Notes: a model not told the origin generated them from the letters alone. DNA of 64,000 bases from an uncultured Pelagibacteraceae bacterium (GCA_902555065.1 CACDQQ010000001.1:62001-126000); one strand, 5' to 3'. Positions 49,026 through 59,510 are shown, counted from the stretch's first letter. Program-made: numbers and translations.

Positions 49026-49271
49026 TTACTCTTTCTTTTTCCAAATAAAATAAAATAAGTAAGGTGATAAAGCTGGTACAACACCAAACCAAAACCATTC
49101 GTCCCATCTAAAGCTTTTATCTAGCATAGGACTTTTTAAACCGTTCCACCATGTTAGATACCCAATAAAAATTATCCAACCTAAACTAATAGTTGTATAA
49201 ATTTTAAATTTTTTTTCTAATTCTCCAGAAAATATGAGTTTAACTTTTTCTAAATATTTTTGATAATCCAT
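49026..49271 (-). CDS. Small membrane protein, unknown
   Basis: 81 aa with two hydrophobic segments; lies between the Amt fusion and the pilins. Confidence 0.55.
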   Translation of the reverse strand: MDYQKYLEKVKLIFSGELEKKFKIYTTISLGWIIFIGYLTWWNGLKSPMLDKSFRWDEWFWFGVVPALSPYLFYFIWKKKE

Positions 49272-49280
49272 GAATTTGTA

Positions 49281-49703
49281 TTAGCAAGTAGAAGTATCGA
49301 GCTTTCCACTTCTAGTTAATGTTGGAGCACATTTATTGCCTGGTGTTGTAGATTTTGCTTTTACTTTATAATCAGCTGTCGATCCTTCAACACAAACCCA
49401 AAAACCTAATTCCTTTGTAATAAGATTTGCTTCATTCATGAAGTTTTTTTCTAAATCACTTGAAGTAGATGCATCAGGTGTGCATGCAGAAGTTTGGTTC
49501 CAATAAGATCCAGTTTCAGAATACCATTCTGCTTGTGCAAGCGTTACCTGTTGCATTATATTTATTACTGCTTTTTTTTTGGCTGCTTTTGTGTAGCCAT
49601 TGTAACTCATTAAACCAACTGTAGATATGACACCTAAGATTGCAACAACAACTAAAAGCTCAATAAGTGAAAACCCTGAGCTTTTAGTATTGTTGAAATT
49701 CAA
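49281..49703 (-). CDS. Type IV pilin-like protein
   Basis: SSGFSLIELLVVVAILGVISTVGLMSYNGYTKAAKKK prepilin motif; C-term Cys residues. Confidence 0.88.
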   Translation of the reverse strand: MNFNNTKSSGFSLIELLVVVAILGVISTVGLMSYNGYTKAAKKKAVINIMQQVTLAQAEWYSETGSYWNQTSACTPDASTSSDLEKNFMNEANLITKELGFWVCVEGSTADYKVKAKSTTPGNKCAPTLTRSGKLDTSTC

Positions 49704-49715
49704 AATTTATTAATC

Positions 49716-50186
49716 TTAATCGTCCGCAACACTAACCGTTTCAGTTAGAACATTACCTGCGTCTGAACCCCACTTAGTACTCACAGATAAACTACCAGCA
49801 GTTGCGCTCTTACTAATAACAGTCTGTCCCTTAGTAGAAGATACTATATCATTACCGGAGTCTACTGCATGAGCTGCGATTTTAGTATTGTGTGGATTCT
49901 TATCTTTAAATATCGTTGTTAAATTTCCTGAGATTTGAGTATAAATACCGTCTCTATTTGTTGGACAAGCTAAGCCTCCAAAAATCGAAGTGACATCCAT
50001 CTCACATTTTTTAGATTCTGCTGCTAAAAACTTTGCTGTTGATGCATGAATTGTCTTTGATGCACTTTTCTTTGCTGATGTTGTGTATCCGTTATAAGCA
50101 ACAACTCCAACAGCTGCTAAGATACCTATAATTGCTACTACAACCAATAATTCTATAAGTGTAAAACCTTTATTATTTTTTTTCAT
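49716..50186 (-). CDS. pilA: Type IV pilin (probable major pilin)
   Basis: NKGFTLIELLVVVAIIGILAAVGVVAYNGYTTSAKK. Confidence 0.88.
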   Translation of the reverse strand: MKKNNKGFTLIELLVVVAIIGILAAVGVVAYNGYTTSAKKSASKTIHASTAKFLAAESKKCEMDVTSIFGGLACPTNRDGIYTQISGNLTTIFKDKNPHNTKIAAHAVDSGNDIVSSTKGQTVISKSATAGSLSVSTKWGSDAGNVLTETVSVADD

Positions 50187-50325
50187 AAATATGCTTCCTC
50201 TAAATTTGTAAAAACTGTGTATACTTATAATTTAAATCTTTTAAAAGACAATATCTATTACTAATACTACCAAAATGGGCTATTTTAGTTGATTTAGACA
50301 ATAAATTTAATAAATATTAATCTTT

Positions 50326-50625
50326 ATGTCATATAAAGTAACTGAGGAGAACAACATATCAATTGTACACCTAGACGGTGAAATAGATATGGATGTTACT
50401 GAAAAAGCCAAAGAAGTAATAATGCCTCTCATCGAGGCAAAAAAAGAAGTTCATCTAAATTTAAAAGATGTTCAATATATGGACTCTTCAGGAATATCGG
50501 TTCTTATTGAAAGTCACCAAAAGGCAACTGAACTAGGCACAAAAGTTGTGCTTAAAGATATTAGTAAGTCAGTCTTAAAAGTAATTATGATGGCTAAACT
50601 TGAACAAATTCTTAATTTGGGTTGA
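50326..50625 (+). CDS. STAS-domain anti-sigma-factor antagonist (RsbV/SpoIIAA-like)
   Basis: IVHLDGEIDMDVTEKAK..., VQYMDSSGISVLIESHQKA phospho-acceptor region. Confidence 0.88.
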   Translation: MSYKVTEENNISIVHLDGEIDMDVTEKAKEVIMPLIEAKKEVHLNLKDVQYMDSSGISVLIESHQKATELGTKVVLKDISKSVLKVIMMAKLEQILNLG

Positions 50626-50628
50626 TGA

Positions 50629-51063
50629 ATGAATTCATCAGTTGAAAATAATATTTCAGAAAAAAAAGATTTTGTTGTTAGCTCATCTAGTCTTAAAGAT
50701 GTAAGGTCGTTTTCACGAGAAGTTTTTTCAAAAGTTAACTTAAACCAAGATTTAAAAGATGAATTGGTTTTGGCAATTGCCGAAGCAGCGCAAAATATTG
50801 TTAAGCATGCTTACCAAAATCAGGAAACAGATGATAAAATGGAGATTAAAATATCTCTAGATAATGGAGAGCTTGAAATTGGTTTTTTTGATAAAGGTAG
50901 ACCAGTTGATAATTCTAATGTGAGGCACAGAAAAATTGATGATGTTAAACCTGGAGGCTTAGGTACTTTTTTTATTAAACAAATAATGGATGCAGTTGTT
51001 TTTAAAGAAGGTGAAAAACCTTGGATCAACCATTTAATTCTTACAAAAAAAATTAATTACTGA
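50629..51063 (+). CDS. RsbW/SpoIIAB-like serine kinase (HATPase_c)
   Basis: LVLAIAEAAQNIVKHAY N-box, FDKGRPVD G1, GGLGTFFIKQIMD G2. Confidence 0.87.
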   Translation: MNSSVENNISEKKDFVVSSSSLKDVRSFSREVFSKVNLNQDLKDELVLAIAEAAQNIVKHAYQNQETDDKMEIKISLDNGELEIGFFDKGRPVDNSNVRHRKIDDVKPGGLGTFFIKQIMDAVVFKEGEKPWINHLILTKKINY

Positions 51064-52298
51064 CCAATAATTGCACCAACATTAAAGATTGGTGAATACA
51101 TAGCTATCATTAAACCACCAATCATGGTTCCCATGAAAACAATCATTATTGGTTCAATCATGCTAGACATATTTTCTACAGAAGTATCAAATTCTTCTTC
51201 ATAGTACGAAGATACTGATGTAAACATTTCATCTAAATTTCCAGTTTGCTCACCAACAGAGATTAGCTGACTAAAGGTTGGAGGAAATACAGGTTCTTTT
51301 AAAAATAACTTTGTTAAAGTATCTCCTGAAAAAACACCTTTCTTAACATTCTCTAAAGCCTGTGTAACAACATCATTATTACTAACTTGTTTTGATATTT
51401 CTATACTTTCTAATAAGTTAACTCCTGCTGCACTTAAATTACCCATGATAAGAGAAATTCTTGCAATTAATGATTTTAAAATCATATCTCCAAAAATAGG
51501 CATTTTTAAAACTTGTTGATGCCACTTGTATCTAATTTTTGGAATTTTTGTTGTCGTATATTTAAAAATGACGAAGGAAACTATTGAAATTATTCCAAGA
51601 GTTAAGCCTCCCGCTCCTCTCATAAAATTACTAGCATTTAAAATTACTGCTGTCGGAGTAGGTAGTGCTACCCCCATTCCTTCATACATTTCTGCAAAAA
51701 CTGGAACCACTTTTATTAACATGAAAACCATAACTGTTATTGCTACAGTAAACATTACTATTGGATAGGTTAATGCGCCTTTAATTTTCTTTTTTACTTT
51801 TTCTCTTTTCTCTAATGAATCTACTAATTTAAGTAAGAAAACATCTAATTTACCACTGGCCTCTCCAGCTTTGATAAGGTTTATATAAATATTATCAAAA
51901 ATTTTTGGGTATTTTTCAAAACATTTAGAAAGAGTTATTCCCCCCTCAAGACTTTTTCTAATATCCTCAATAATTTCTTTCATCGTAGGATGTTCTATTT
52001 GGTCTCTTAACATTGATAATACGTTTAAAATCGGCAATCCAGCCTTTACCATCGTTGCGAACTGCTTTGAAAATATCATCACATCCTGTGGCTTGACTGC
52101 TTTCTTTCCAAAGGAAAAACCTCCTTTTTTTCCTTTTTCTTTAGCAGCTTTCTTTTTTTTGGCTTTTACTAAGTTTGTAATTATTATTTTTTGCTCTTTT
52201 AACTTAAAAGAAGCTTCCTCTTGATTAATCGCTTCTATTTCACCTTCAATATACTTACCAGCTGAGATGCCTTTATAAGTAAAAGTTTCTGATGACAT
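51057..52298 (-). CDS. pilC: Type IV pilus inner-membrane platform protein
   Basis: T2SSF repeats: FSKQFATMVKAGLPILNVLSML, LIKAGEASGKLD, LISVGEQTGNLDEMF. Confidence 0.9.
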   Translation of the reverse strand: MSSETFTYKGISAGKYIEGEIEAINQEEASFKLKEQKIIITNLVKAKKKKAAKEKGKKGGFSFGKKAVKPQDVMIFSKQFATMVKAGLPILNVLSMLRDQIEHPTMKEIIEDIRKSLEGGITLSKCFEKYPKIFDNIYINLIKAGEASGKLDVFLLKLVDSLEKREKVKKKIKGALTYPIVMFTVAITVMVFMLIKVVPVFAEMYEGMGVALPTPTAVILNASNFMRGAGGLTLGIISIVSFVIFKYTTTKIPKIRYKWHQQVLKMPIFGDMILKSLIARISLIMGNLSAAGVNLLESIEISKQVSNNDVVTQALENVKKGVFSGDTLTKLFLKEPVFPPTFSQLISVGEQTGNLDEMFTSVSSYYEEEFDTSVENMSSMIEPIMIVFMGTMIGGLMIAMYSPIFNVGAIIGQ

Positions 52299-52299
52299 A

Positions 52300-54048
52300 T
52301 TATTCCATTGATAGAACTCTATCGAATTCTCTAAAATTTAAATCGCCTGTTAGAATTAATTCTCTTCCCATATCCTGCATCGTTCTAAATCCCTCATTGA
52401 CTGCGATTTCCCTTAGTTCAGGTGTAGTTGCTTTTCTAAGAATTGCTTCTTTAATTGGTTTTGTAACATTTAAAATTTCATAAATTCCCATTCTACCTTT
52501 GTAACCAGTATCTTTGCATTTAGGACAACCTTTACCTTTCTGAACTTTTGCTCTAGAAGCTTGTTCTACTGTAAAACCGAGATCAGCCAAAGCTTTAGGG
52601 GTAATATCATTGTCTGGCTCTCTACATTCTGAACATGTCTTTCTAGCTAATCTTTGAGCTAGCACCAAGCTTACTGCAGCACTTATTAGATAATCGGGTG
52701 TTCCCATATTTTGTAATCTAGTGATTGTACTCGGGGCATCATTAGTGTGAAGCGTGCTAAATACCAAGTGACCTGTAAGAGCTGCTTTAAGTCCAATATC
52801 AACTGTCTCTTTATCCCTCATCTCTCCCACTAAAATTATTTCTGGATCTTGTCTTAAAAAAGATCTCAAAGCTGTTGCAAAGTTCAAACCTATATCATCT
52901 TTAATTTGAACCTGACCTACTCCATCAAGTTCATATTCAACAGGATCTTCTGCTGTAAGAATATTAAGCTGCGGTTTTGAAACTTCCTTAAGAATACTAT
53001 AAAGAGTTGTTGTTTTACCTGAACCAGTTGGTCCTGTAACAAGAACTAAACCTTGTGTACCATGTATAGCTTTTCTTAGATTTTTTAAATCTGTTTCTTC
53101 AAAATTTAGTTGTTCTAAACTTATATCTCCAGCGTCTTTATTTAAAACCCTCATTACGATTCTTTCATTTGTAGCGGTAGGTAGAATTGAAAGACGAAGG
53201 TCTACTACTTTTCCATCTATCTTAAATGGTATAGCACCATCTTGGGGCAGTCTTCTTTCTGCAATATCTAATTTACCCATAATTTTAAATCTTGTAACAA
53301 CTGCACCATAATTTGAATGTAAAAACTTTTTAAAGTGCTCTTGCTCTGTGAGAATTCCATCTAATCTATATCTAACTCTTGAACTAAATCTATAAGGCTC
53401 AATATGAATATCGGAAACACCAGATTTAATTGCTTCAGCGACAACAGCAGTACTAAATTTTATAACTTCAGACTCGTTTTCAATAGCTTCAATATCTTCC
53501 TCAGGCGGTTTTTCTAACACCTCTGCTTGATCATCAACGTCATAATCAAAAGTTTTTGTTTTTTCTGCATTTGTTTGTCTAATATCAGACATGGTTTTTT
53601 CACCATCAGCCAAAAGTTGATTTATGAAATTTGATATATCTGTGACTTTGGCTGCATGAAGTTCGATATCCATTTTTGTAATAGTTCTTAGATTTCTCAT
53701 TAAACTTAATTTAGAAATATCAGAAATTGCGATATGTAAAACTTTTCCATCAATTTTAAACGGAGCTATAAAATTCATGTTAATATAATTAGAAGGAAGT
53801 ACCGATTTTAATTCATCGGTAATGGCAATTCCAGTCAGATCAACAACATCTAATGATTGGTCATGAACCAACAAATCCAAAATTTTTTGTTCATCAGTTA
53901 AGTTAAGTTCAAAAACTGCGTCAAGCTGAGATTTATTTCCATCGCTAGAAACTTTTTTTATTTCTGCTAAATCTTTTCCTGAAATAATATCTTGATCAAT
54001 TAAGATATTTATTAAGTTTATTTCAGATTCTCTACTTATATTTATCAT
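52300..54048 (-). CDS. pilB: Type IV pilus assembly ATPase
   Basis: GPTGSGKTTTLYSIL, FLRQDPEIILVGEMRDKETVDIG, CSEC...CPKC zinc motif. Confidence 0.92.
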   Translation of the reverse strand: MINISRESEINLINILIDQDIISGKDLAEIKKVSSDGNKSQLDAVFELNLTDEQKILDLLVHDQSLDVVDLTGIAITDELKSVLPSNYINMNFIAPFKIDGKVLHIAISDISKLSLMRNLRTITKMDIELHAAKVTDISNFINQLLADGEKTMSDIRQTNAEKTKTFDYDVDDQAEVLEKPPEEDIEAIENESEVIKFSTAVVAEAIKSGVSDIHIEPYRFSSRVRYRLDGILTEQEHFKKFLHSNYGAVVTRFKIMGKLDIAERRLPQDGAIPFKIDGKVVDLRLSILPTATNERIVMRVLNKDAGDISLEQLNFEETDLKNLRKAIHGTQGLVLVTGPTGSGKTTTLYSILKEVSKPQLNILTAEDPVEYELDGVGQVQIKDDIGLNFATALRSFLRQDPEIILVGEMRDKETVDIGLKAALTGHLVFSTLHTNDAPSTITRLQNMGTPDYLISAAVSLVLAQRLARKTCSECREPDNDITPKALADLGFTVEQASRAKVQKGKGCPKCKDTGYKGRMGIYEILNVTKPIKEAILRKATTPELREIAVNEGFRTMQDMGRELILTGDLNFREFDRVLSME

Positions 54049-55592
54049 TATAAAATTCTTGGTGCTATGAACACTAATAATTCATCTAGATTATCAGAAT
54101 TTTGTTTATTCTTAAAGAGGTTACCAATCACAGGCACATTACCCATACCTGGAGTTTGAGCCTTATTTTGAGTTAGTATATTTTTCTTTATTCCACCAAT
54201 AACTACAATATCACCATCTGCAACCAATAGTTTTGTCACAATTTCCATTTTATTTATTGGAGGTTCTTCAGATACAGATGATCTGTTAGGTGTATCGTTA
54301 TTAACTTTTATATTTAGTAATACATTTCCATCACCAATTATACTTGGTGTAACTTCTAATTTTAAAGCTGCTTCTTTGAATGAAGTTGAAACTGATCCAT
54401 CTGATTGGGTTTGATAAGGAATTTCTTCACCTTGGGTTACAGTTGCAAGCTGATTATCTAAAGTGAAAACCTTAGGATTTGAAATTGTTTTTCCCATTCC
54501 CATACTTTCTAATGCTGTAATCTCTGCCTTAAGTGCTAGAGATCCGGTTCTTTTTAAAATTCCAATACCGCTTGTTGTCCCGGAAATTGGAAAATTCGTA
54601 AACGAATCTGATGCTTCACCTAATGCAAAGTCTTCAAGTGCATCATTTCCACTTGTTCCACCTCCCATACCGCCTGCAATTCTTCCGCCTCTCATATACT
54701 TACCACCAAGCCTTGTGCCTAAAGCTCTTTCAAAATCTGAGTTGGCTTCGACTATAAATGCTTCAATTAAAACTTGTTTAGTTCTTATATCAATTTCTTT
54801 AATAACTTTATCTACAACGTCTAGATCTTTTTCTTTTCCTCTTACAATAATTGATCTTGTAGTCGTTTCTTCAGTAATTTGTATAGGGCTAAATCCATCC
54901 CCGCCACCTGATTGAGTAAACAACTCTTCAACTGTTTTTTTTGCTTGGGCTGGAGTTATATAATAAAGTCTGAATATCTCTGAATAAATTGGCTCAACAC
55001 TGTCTTCTAATTCAACTTTTTTCTTAACAGCAGCAGCTCGTTCAGACTTATACTGTTCTTGTGAAGTTAAAGTATCAGGAGAATGTACTCTAATTAAATT
55101 ACTTGCAACATCTACATCGGATGCAAAGTTTTTCATATCCAATAAAGCTTGAAATGCCTTATCCCATGGTACATCAATGAGTTCTGCAGAAATTGCACCC
55201 GCAACTTCATCACCTACTAATATATTAATCTCTCCAATTTTACCCATCAATTTCATTGTTTCTTTGTAATCTAAATTTTTAAACTTTAGAGTTACTCTTT
55301 GTTTAAGAAGTGGATAATCATCAGAGATAATTAAATAATTTCTTTGTGCCTCTGATGAAATTTTTTTTCTTTTCCCTAATTTTTTTGTATCACCTTCAAC
55401 TGGTTTAGGGCCCATCTCAAGTGTTTTAGCAATCTCAGATTTTCCTGAGTTTACTACTGCTTTATCTTTTATTAGTGGAACGTTGTGCTTAAATGGCTTG
55501 TCATACTTTTTCATATATTTAGAACCACAACCACTTAAAATAAGAGCAATAAATAATATTCCAAATATATTTAATATTTTTTTAATATTCAT
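54048..55592 (-). CDS. pilQ: Type IV pilus secretin
   Basis: Lipobox-like LILSGCGS, STN-like N-domain, VLIEAFIVEANSDFERALGTRLGG, secretin C-term VIGGIKKN...PVIGNLFKN. Confidence 0.88.
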   Translation of the reverse strand: MNIKKILNIFGILFIALILSGCGSKYMKKYDKPFKHNVPLIKDKAVVNSGKSEIAKTLEMGPKPVEGDTKKLGKRKKISSEAQRNYLIISDDYPLLKQRVTLKFKNLDYKETMKLMGKIGEINILVGDEVAGAISAELIDVPWDKAFQALLDMKNFASDVDVASNLIRVHSPDTLTSQEQYKSERAAAVKKKVELEDSVEPIYSEIFRLYYITPAQAKKTVEELFTQSGGGDGFSPIQITEETTTRSIIVRGKEKDLDVVDKVIKEIDIRTKQVLIEAFIVEANSDFERALGTRLGGKYMRGGRIAGGMGGGTSGNDALEDFALGEASDSFTNFPISGTTSGIGILKRTGSLALKAEITALESMGMGKTISNPKVFTLDNQLATVTQGEEIPYQTQSDGSVSTSFKEAALKLEVTPSIIGDGNVLLNIKVNNDTPNRSSVSEEPPINKMEIVTKLLVADGDIVVIGGIKKNILTQNKAQTPGMGNVPVIGNLFKNKQNSDNLDELLVFIAPRIL

Positions 55593-56034
55593 TTGCCTCT
55601 CTTATTTGATTATTAAAATCAATTATGATGAATGATTTGTCTTCTTTTTTAAAAATTGCCTCATTTAAACGTAAATCAACTAGCTGTATTTTTCCTAAAT
55701 ATTGACCAAGAGTAATTGTCATTACCTCTCCTGCAGTATTTACAAGAGATATGTAACTATAATCTTTTCCAGAAATTAATCCCACTAATTTAAAATTATA
55801 TAAACTCAACTCATTGTCCTGTTCATCTTCTGGGATATTACTTGACATGCTGTTGTTTCCTTCATTTCCTGCAAATGGATCATTTAGTGGAACTTCATCT
55901 TCATCCTCAATTTCTTTTGCAATTTCTTCAACTTTATTTAATACCTCTTCTTTTTGAGTTTCGTGATTATCAGAATAACTAAATCCAGAAAAAGTTAAAA
56001 AAACCATGAATATTAAAATTCTAAAAAAACTCAT
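55582..56034 (-). CDS. pilP: PilP-like pilus assembly protein
   Basis: Signal peptide; FKLVGLISGKDYSYISLVNTAGEVMTITLGQYLGK; position in operon. Confidence 0.7.
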   Translation of the reverse strand: MSFFRILIFMVFLTFSGFSYSDNHETQKEEVLNKVEEIAKEIEDEDEVPLNDPFAGNEGNNSMSSNIPEDEQDNELSLYNFKLVGLISGKDYSYISLVNTAGEVMTITLGQYLGKIQLVDLRLNEAIFKKEDKSFIIIDFNNQIREANEY

Positions 56035-56659
56035 TAGGCAAACCTACTATTGTTAATTCTCCACTTGCTATAATCGCTCCAGTTGAATCGTTTTGTACTA
56101 TACTTATTGTCTCCTTGTCAAAGTTTAACATTTTTCTTTGCTTAGATACTGCTCTTTTAAACTTTATGTATCCTAAAAAATTTCCTTTGATTTCATAGTC
56201 AACAGGTATTTCATAATGAGAAATCATTGATTGTTTTAAATTTTCTTTTTTTTGATTTGCATTTCCTGGTTTTAAAATTGGCTTAGGCTCTTTTTTTTCA
56301 ATTTTAGAAATAACTAAACCATTCACTGCAGCATGTTTACTAAGACTTTCATATAAACCTTCAACTTCAGCCTTAGAATGAAAAAGTGTTGTGGTTTTTT
56401 CAAATTGAGGTTTGTTTTTTTTAATAACTTTTTTTAAAGTTATGATATTATTTTCTAACTCAACAATTTCATTTTCCTTTGTAATTTTATCGTTATATAT
56501 TTCCTTACGTTCCTTCACCATAGGATTTAAAACTGCATAATATATAATTAGAAAAATTAATATTGCTCCAAAACCTGAGCCAAACTTAATTAATGTTTTT
56601 TTATCAATCGTTGCAAATTTAGCTTTTAGATCATCCATAGTAATATTTTTAAGATCCAT
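56021..56659 (-). CDS. pilO: PilO-like pilus assembly protein
   Basis: Single N-terminal TM, coiled coil, position in operon; start chosen at Met8 of the listed ORF (MDLKNITMDD). Confidence 0.75.
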   Translation of the reverse strand: MDLKNITMDDLKAKFATIDKKTLIKFGSGFGAILIFLIIYYAVLNPMVKERKEIYNDKITKENEIVELENNIITLKKVIKKNKPQFEKTTTLFHSKAEVEGLYESLSKHAAVNGLVISKIEKKEPKPILKPGNANQKKENLKQSMISHYEIPVDYEIKGNFLGYIKFKRAVSKQRKMLNFDKETISIVQNDSTGAIIASGELTIVGLPNEFF

Positions 56660-58371
56660 TATGCGGCCTCCAATACACACGCTATCACAAATCCTTTTTG
56701 AAGCTGTGTTGTATTTTGATCGGGTAAAGTCATACTTGCTAAAGAGGCTTGTGATATTAATTTCTTATTATTAAGGTTGCTTATCAATTTCAATATATCT
56801 TGATCACTAGATGCCATACCTTCGATTATAACTAGATCTGATCCATTATACTCTATTGAATTAAACTTTACTCTTTTCGGAACTGCTGAAGCTATCTGCG
56901 CAAGAACCCTAAAGCTTACGGTTTTATTTGATTTAATTGAATTACTTAATTTCAAAGATTTATCCATCATTTTCTTCTCTTTAAGAATCTTATCTCTTAA
57001 AGCAGTTCTTTCGCTATGAGTTTGAACTACCTGCTCATATCCATCAATTTTTTTATTCAGATCTGTTATTTGCCAAAATGATAAACCAAATAATATTACA
57101 TAAATTGCTGCTACTATTCCTACAACACCTTTAAACGCAAAATTTGAAAATGCTTTCGCTTTTTTTTGAGCTATCATATTATCTCTATTAGGTAATAAGT
57201 TTATATTCTTAACTGCAGTTACAAATTTATAGTATCCAAACACGTCTAACTTTCTAAATGCCAAACCCATAACTGTTGAGAGATAAGATGGATTACTAAA
57301 TTTTACATCATTTTCTATTTGAGCAGGAATTTTAATACCATCAAAAGGATTAAAAAGGTTATAACCAGTATTAACCATATTTTTTCTAAAGCTAGCTAAG
57401 TAATCCTCTACATTAGATAAATTAGAGGTAACTTTTAAATTTCTAATTCTTTTTTCATATTTGGTTTCAAAATCTTGGACGGCTTGTTTTACCTGTGTCA
57501 TATATCTTCTGACCAAAGCATCCATCTCATCTTGATTATTACTTTCTTGAAGAGTTTTACGATCTTGTGATCTTATAAATATGTCTGTAATAATCGGATT
57601 ATTATCGTAAAGTATCATTACGTAGTTCTCATCTAAACCAAATTCCAAAACTGCTGTTAAATTAGAGTCTTCAATAGAGCCTGCTATTTGATTTATTTGA
57701 TCGACCGCTGACTTTAATGCAAAACATTTTACATCGATTATAACTGCATTAAGTCCTCCCTTTTTTATTATAGCTGTATAACTATTGATGTCAGAAAGTT
57801 TTGATGCAACGAATAATATATCCATTGTATTACCTTTTTCATCTTTGTTTATAACTTGATGGAAAATTGAATAATCATTTAAATTATCAGTCAGTTGAAC
57901 CAAATTTTCCCACAAAGAATCTGTATCAATTGCTTTTTTAAGCTCTTCATCTGTCATTAATGGTGCAGTCACAACTCTTATAATTGCGCTAGTAACTGGA
58001 ATTGCAATTGCTGCATTAGTAGTATTTATTTTTGATTTTTGGATTGCTAACTTTAATTCTTCTGCAATCTTGTCTTGATTTTCCAAAACTGTTCCATTTT
58101 CATCAATGCCTTCGAACTTATGGACATAAAATTTGTCTAAAACCCATTGATTGGCTTTATTACTTGAAACCTGCGCAAGTCTTATTTCTGATGTTGTAAG
58201 CTCAACGCCTAAAATTTCCTCACCTTTAATTGAAGATTTTCCTAATCTATTTTTTAATAATTTACTAAAAAAGTTCTCTTTTTTTGGTTTATCTGCCTTT
58301 GGGACTGCTGCAGCTTCTCCATCTTTACTTTTTTTATTAAATAATTTTAAGTTTGAAAATGGATTTTTCAT
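56659..58371 (-). CDS. Fused PilM-PilN pilus assembly protein
   Basis: N-term GVELTTSEIRLAQVSS (PilM/SHS2-like), then NINLLPNRDNMIAQKKAKAF + TM + coiled coil (PilN) in one ORF. Confidence 0.82.
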   Translation of the reverse strand: MKNPFSNLKLFNKKSKDGEAAAVPKADKPKKENFFSKLLKNRLGKSSIKGEEILGVELTTSEIRLAQVSSNKANQWVLDKFYVHKFEGIDENGTVLENQDKIAEELKLAIQKSKINTTNAAIAIPVTSAIIRVVTAPLMTDEELKKAIDTDSLWENLVQLTDNLNDYSIFHQVINKDEKGNTMDILFVASKLSDINSYTAIIKKGGLNAVIIDVKCFALKSAVDQINQIAGSIEDSNLTAVLEFGLDENYVMILYDNNPIITDIFIRSQDRKTLQESNNQDEMDALVRRYMTQVKQAVQDFETKYEKRIRNLKVTSNLSNVEDYLASFRKNMVNTGYNLFNPFDGIKIPAQIENDVKFSNPSYLSTVMGLAFRKLDVFGYYKFVTAVKNINLLPNRDNMIAQKKAKAFSNFAFKGVVGIVAAIYVILFGLSFWQITDLNKKIDGYEQVVQTHSERTALRDKILKEKKMMDKSLKLSNSIKSNKTVSFRVLAQIASAVPKRVKFNSIEYNGSDLVIIEGMASSDQDILKLISNLNNKKLISQASLASMTLPDQNTTQLQKGFVIACVLEAA

Positions 58372-58493
58372 AATTTTAATATTTAAATTTTAACTATATA
58401 CTCAACTTTTACTAGAATAAAAATAGTGTTATACAACATATACTTATTAAAAATTAAGTCTTAAATAACGAATTTTTATAGTAACAATATAAA

Positions 58494-59510
58494 ATGTTTG
58501 AAAAATTAGAACAACTAGCAAAAGATAACAAAAAAATTTCAGATTTTCATATTAGATCTGGGTCTCCTCTGGCATATAGACAAACAGGTGAAATTATTAA
58601 AGTTGAAGATGTAATGGTAACAGCTCAAGACCTCAAAGATTTACTATCAATGAACTGTAATGAACACGAACTTGAAAAATTTACAAAAACACATGAATTA
58701 GATACATCGGTAACATTAAGTGGATTAAGATTCAGAGCTAACTTTTACAAAACAATAAAAGGTCCAGCTTGTGTATGTCGAAGAGTAGAGAGCAAAATTC
58801 CTGACATGGACCAATTCAGTTTACCCCAAGCACTTTATGATATAGTTGATTTCCATAAGGGTTTAGTTTTAGTAACTGGACCAACTGGATCTGGGAAATC
58901 AACAACACTTGCTGCAATTGTAAATGAGATTAATAAAACTAGAAATGCAAATATAATAACAGTTGAGGATCCTGTAGAATTTATTCATACAGATAATAAA
59001 AGTATAATCTCACATAGAGAAGTTGGAAAACAAACTGAAACATTTGCTGCTGCATTAAAAGCGGCATTAAGAGAGGATCCTGATGTTATTTTAGTTGGAG
59101 AGATGAGAGATCTAGAAACAATAAGTTTAGCTTTAACTGCTGCAGAAACAGGGCATTTAGTTTTTGGTACGTTGCATACAAGTGGAGCGCCAAGTACGAT
59201 TAATAGAATAATAGATGTTTTTCCTCCAGAGCAGCAAGAACAAATCAGAGCACAAATTTCTACATCACTGAAAATGGTTGTGACGCAAAGGTTATTAAAA
59301 ACAAGAGATGGTGCTGGCAGAGTTGGTGCATTTGAAATAATGAAGTGTACTGCTCCAATACAAAATTTAATTAGAGAAGCAAAAATTCATCAAATACCAA
59401 GTATAATGCAAACTGCAGTCAGAGATGGAATGATAACAATGGATAAATCTCTTGAAGAATTAGTAAAATCAGGAAAGATAGACCCAGGTGCAGCAAGATC
59501 AGAACATTAA
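58494..59510 (+). CDS. pilT: Type IV pilus retraction ATPase
   Basis: GPTGSGKSTTLAAIVNEIN, ALREDPDVILVGEMRDLETI, AETGHLVFGTLHTSGA. Confidence 0.92.
   Translation: MFEKLEQLAKDNKKISDFHIRSGSPLAYRQTGEIIKVEDVMVTAQDLKDLLSMNCNEHELEKFTKTHELDTSVTLSGLRFRANFYKTIKGPACVCRRVESKIPDMDQFSLPQALYDIVDFHKGLVLVTGPTGSGKSTTLAAIVNEINKTRNANIITVEDPVEFIHTDNKSIISHREVGKQTETFAAALKAALREDPDVILVGEMRDLETISLALTAAETGHLVFGTLHTSGAPSTINRIIDVFPPEQQEQIRAQISTSLKMVVTQRLLKTRDGAGRVGAFEIMKCTAPIQNLIREAKIHQIPSIMQTAVRDGMITMDKSLEELVKSGKIDPGAARSEH

Noticed and set aside
54463-54915. 150-aa plus-strand ORF opposite pilQ
   Set aside because: Antisense to a confidently assigned secretin; Pro/Leu/Ser-rich composition typical of shadow ORFs.
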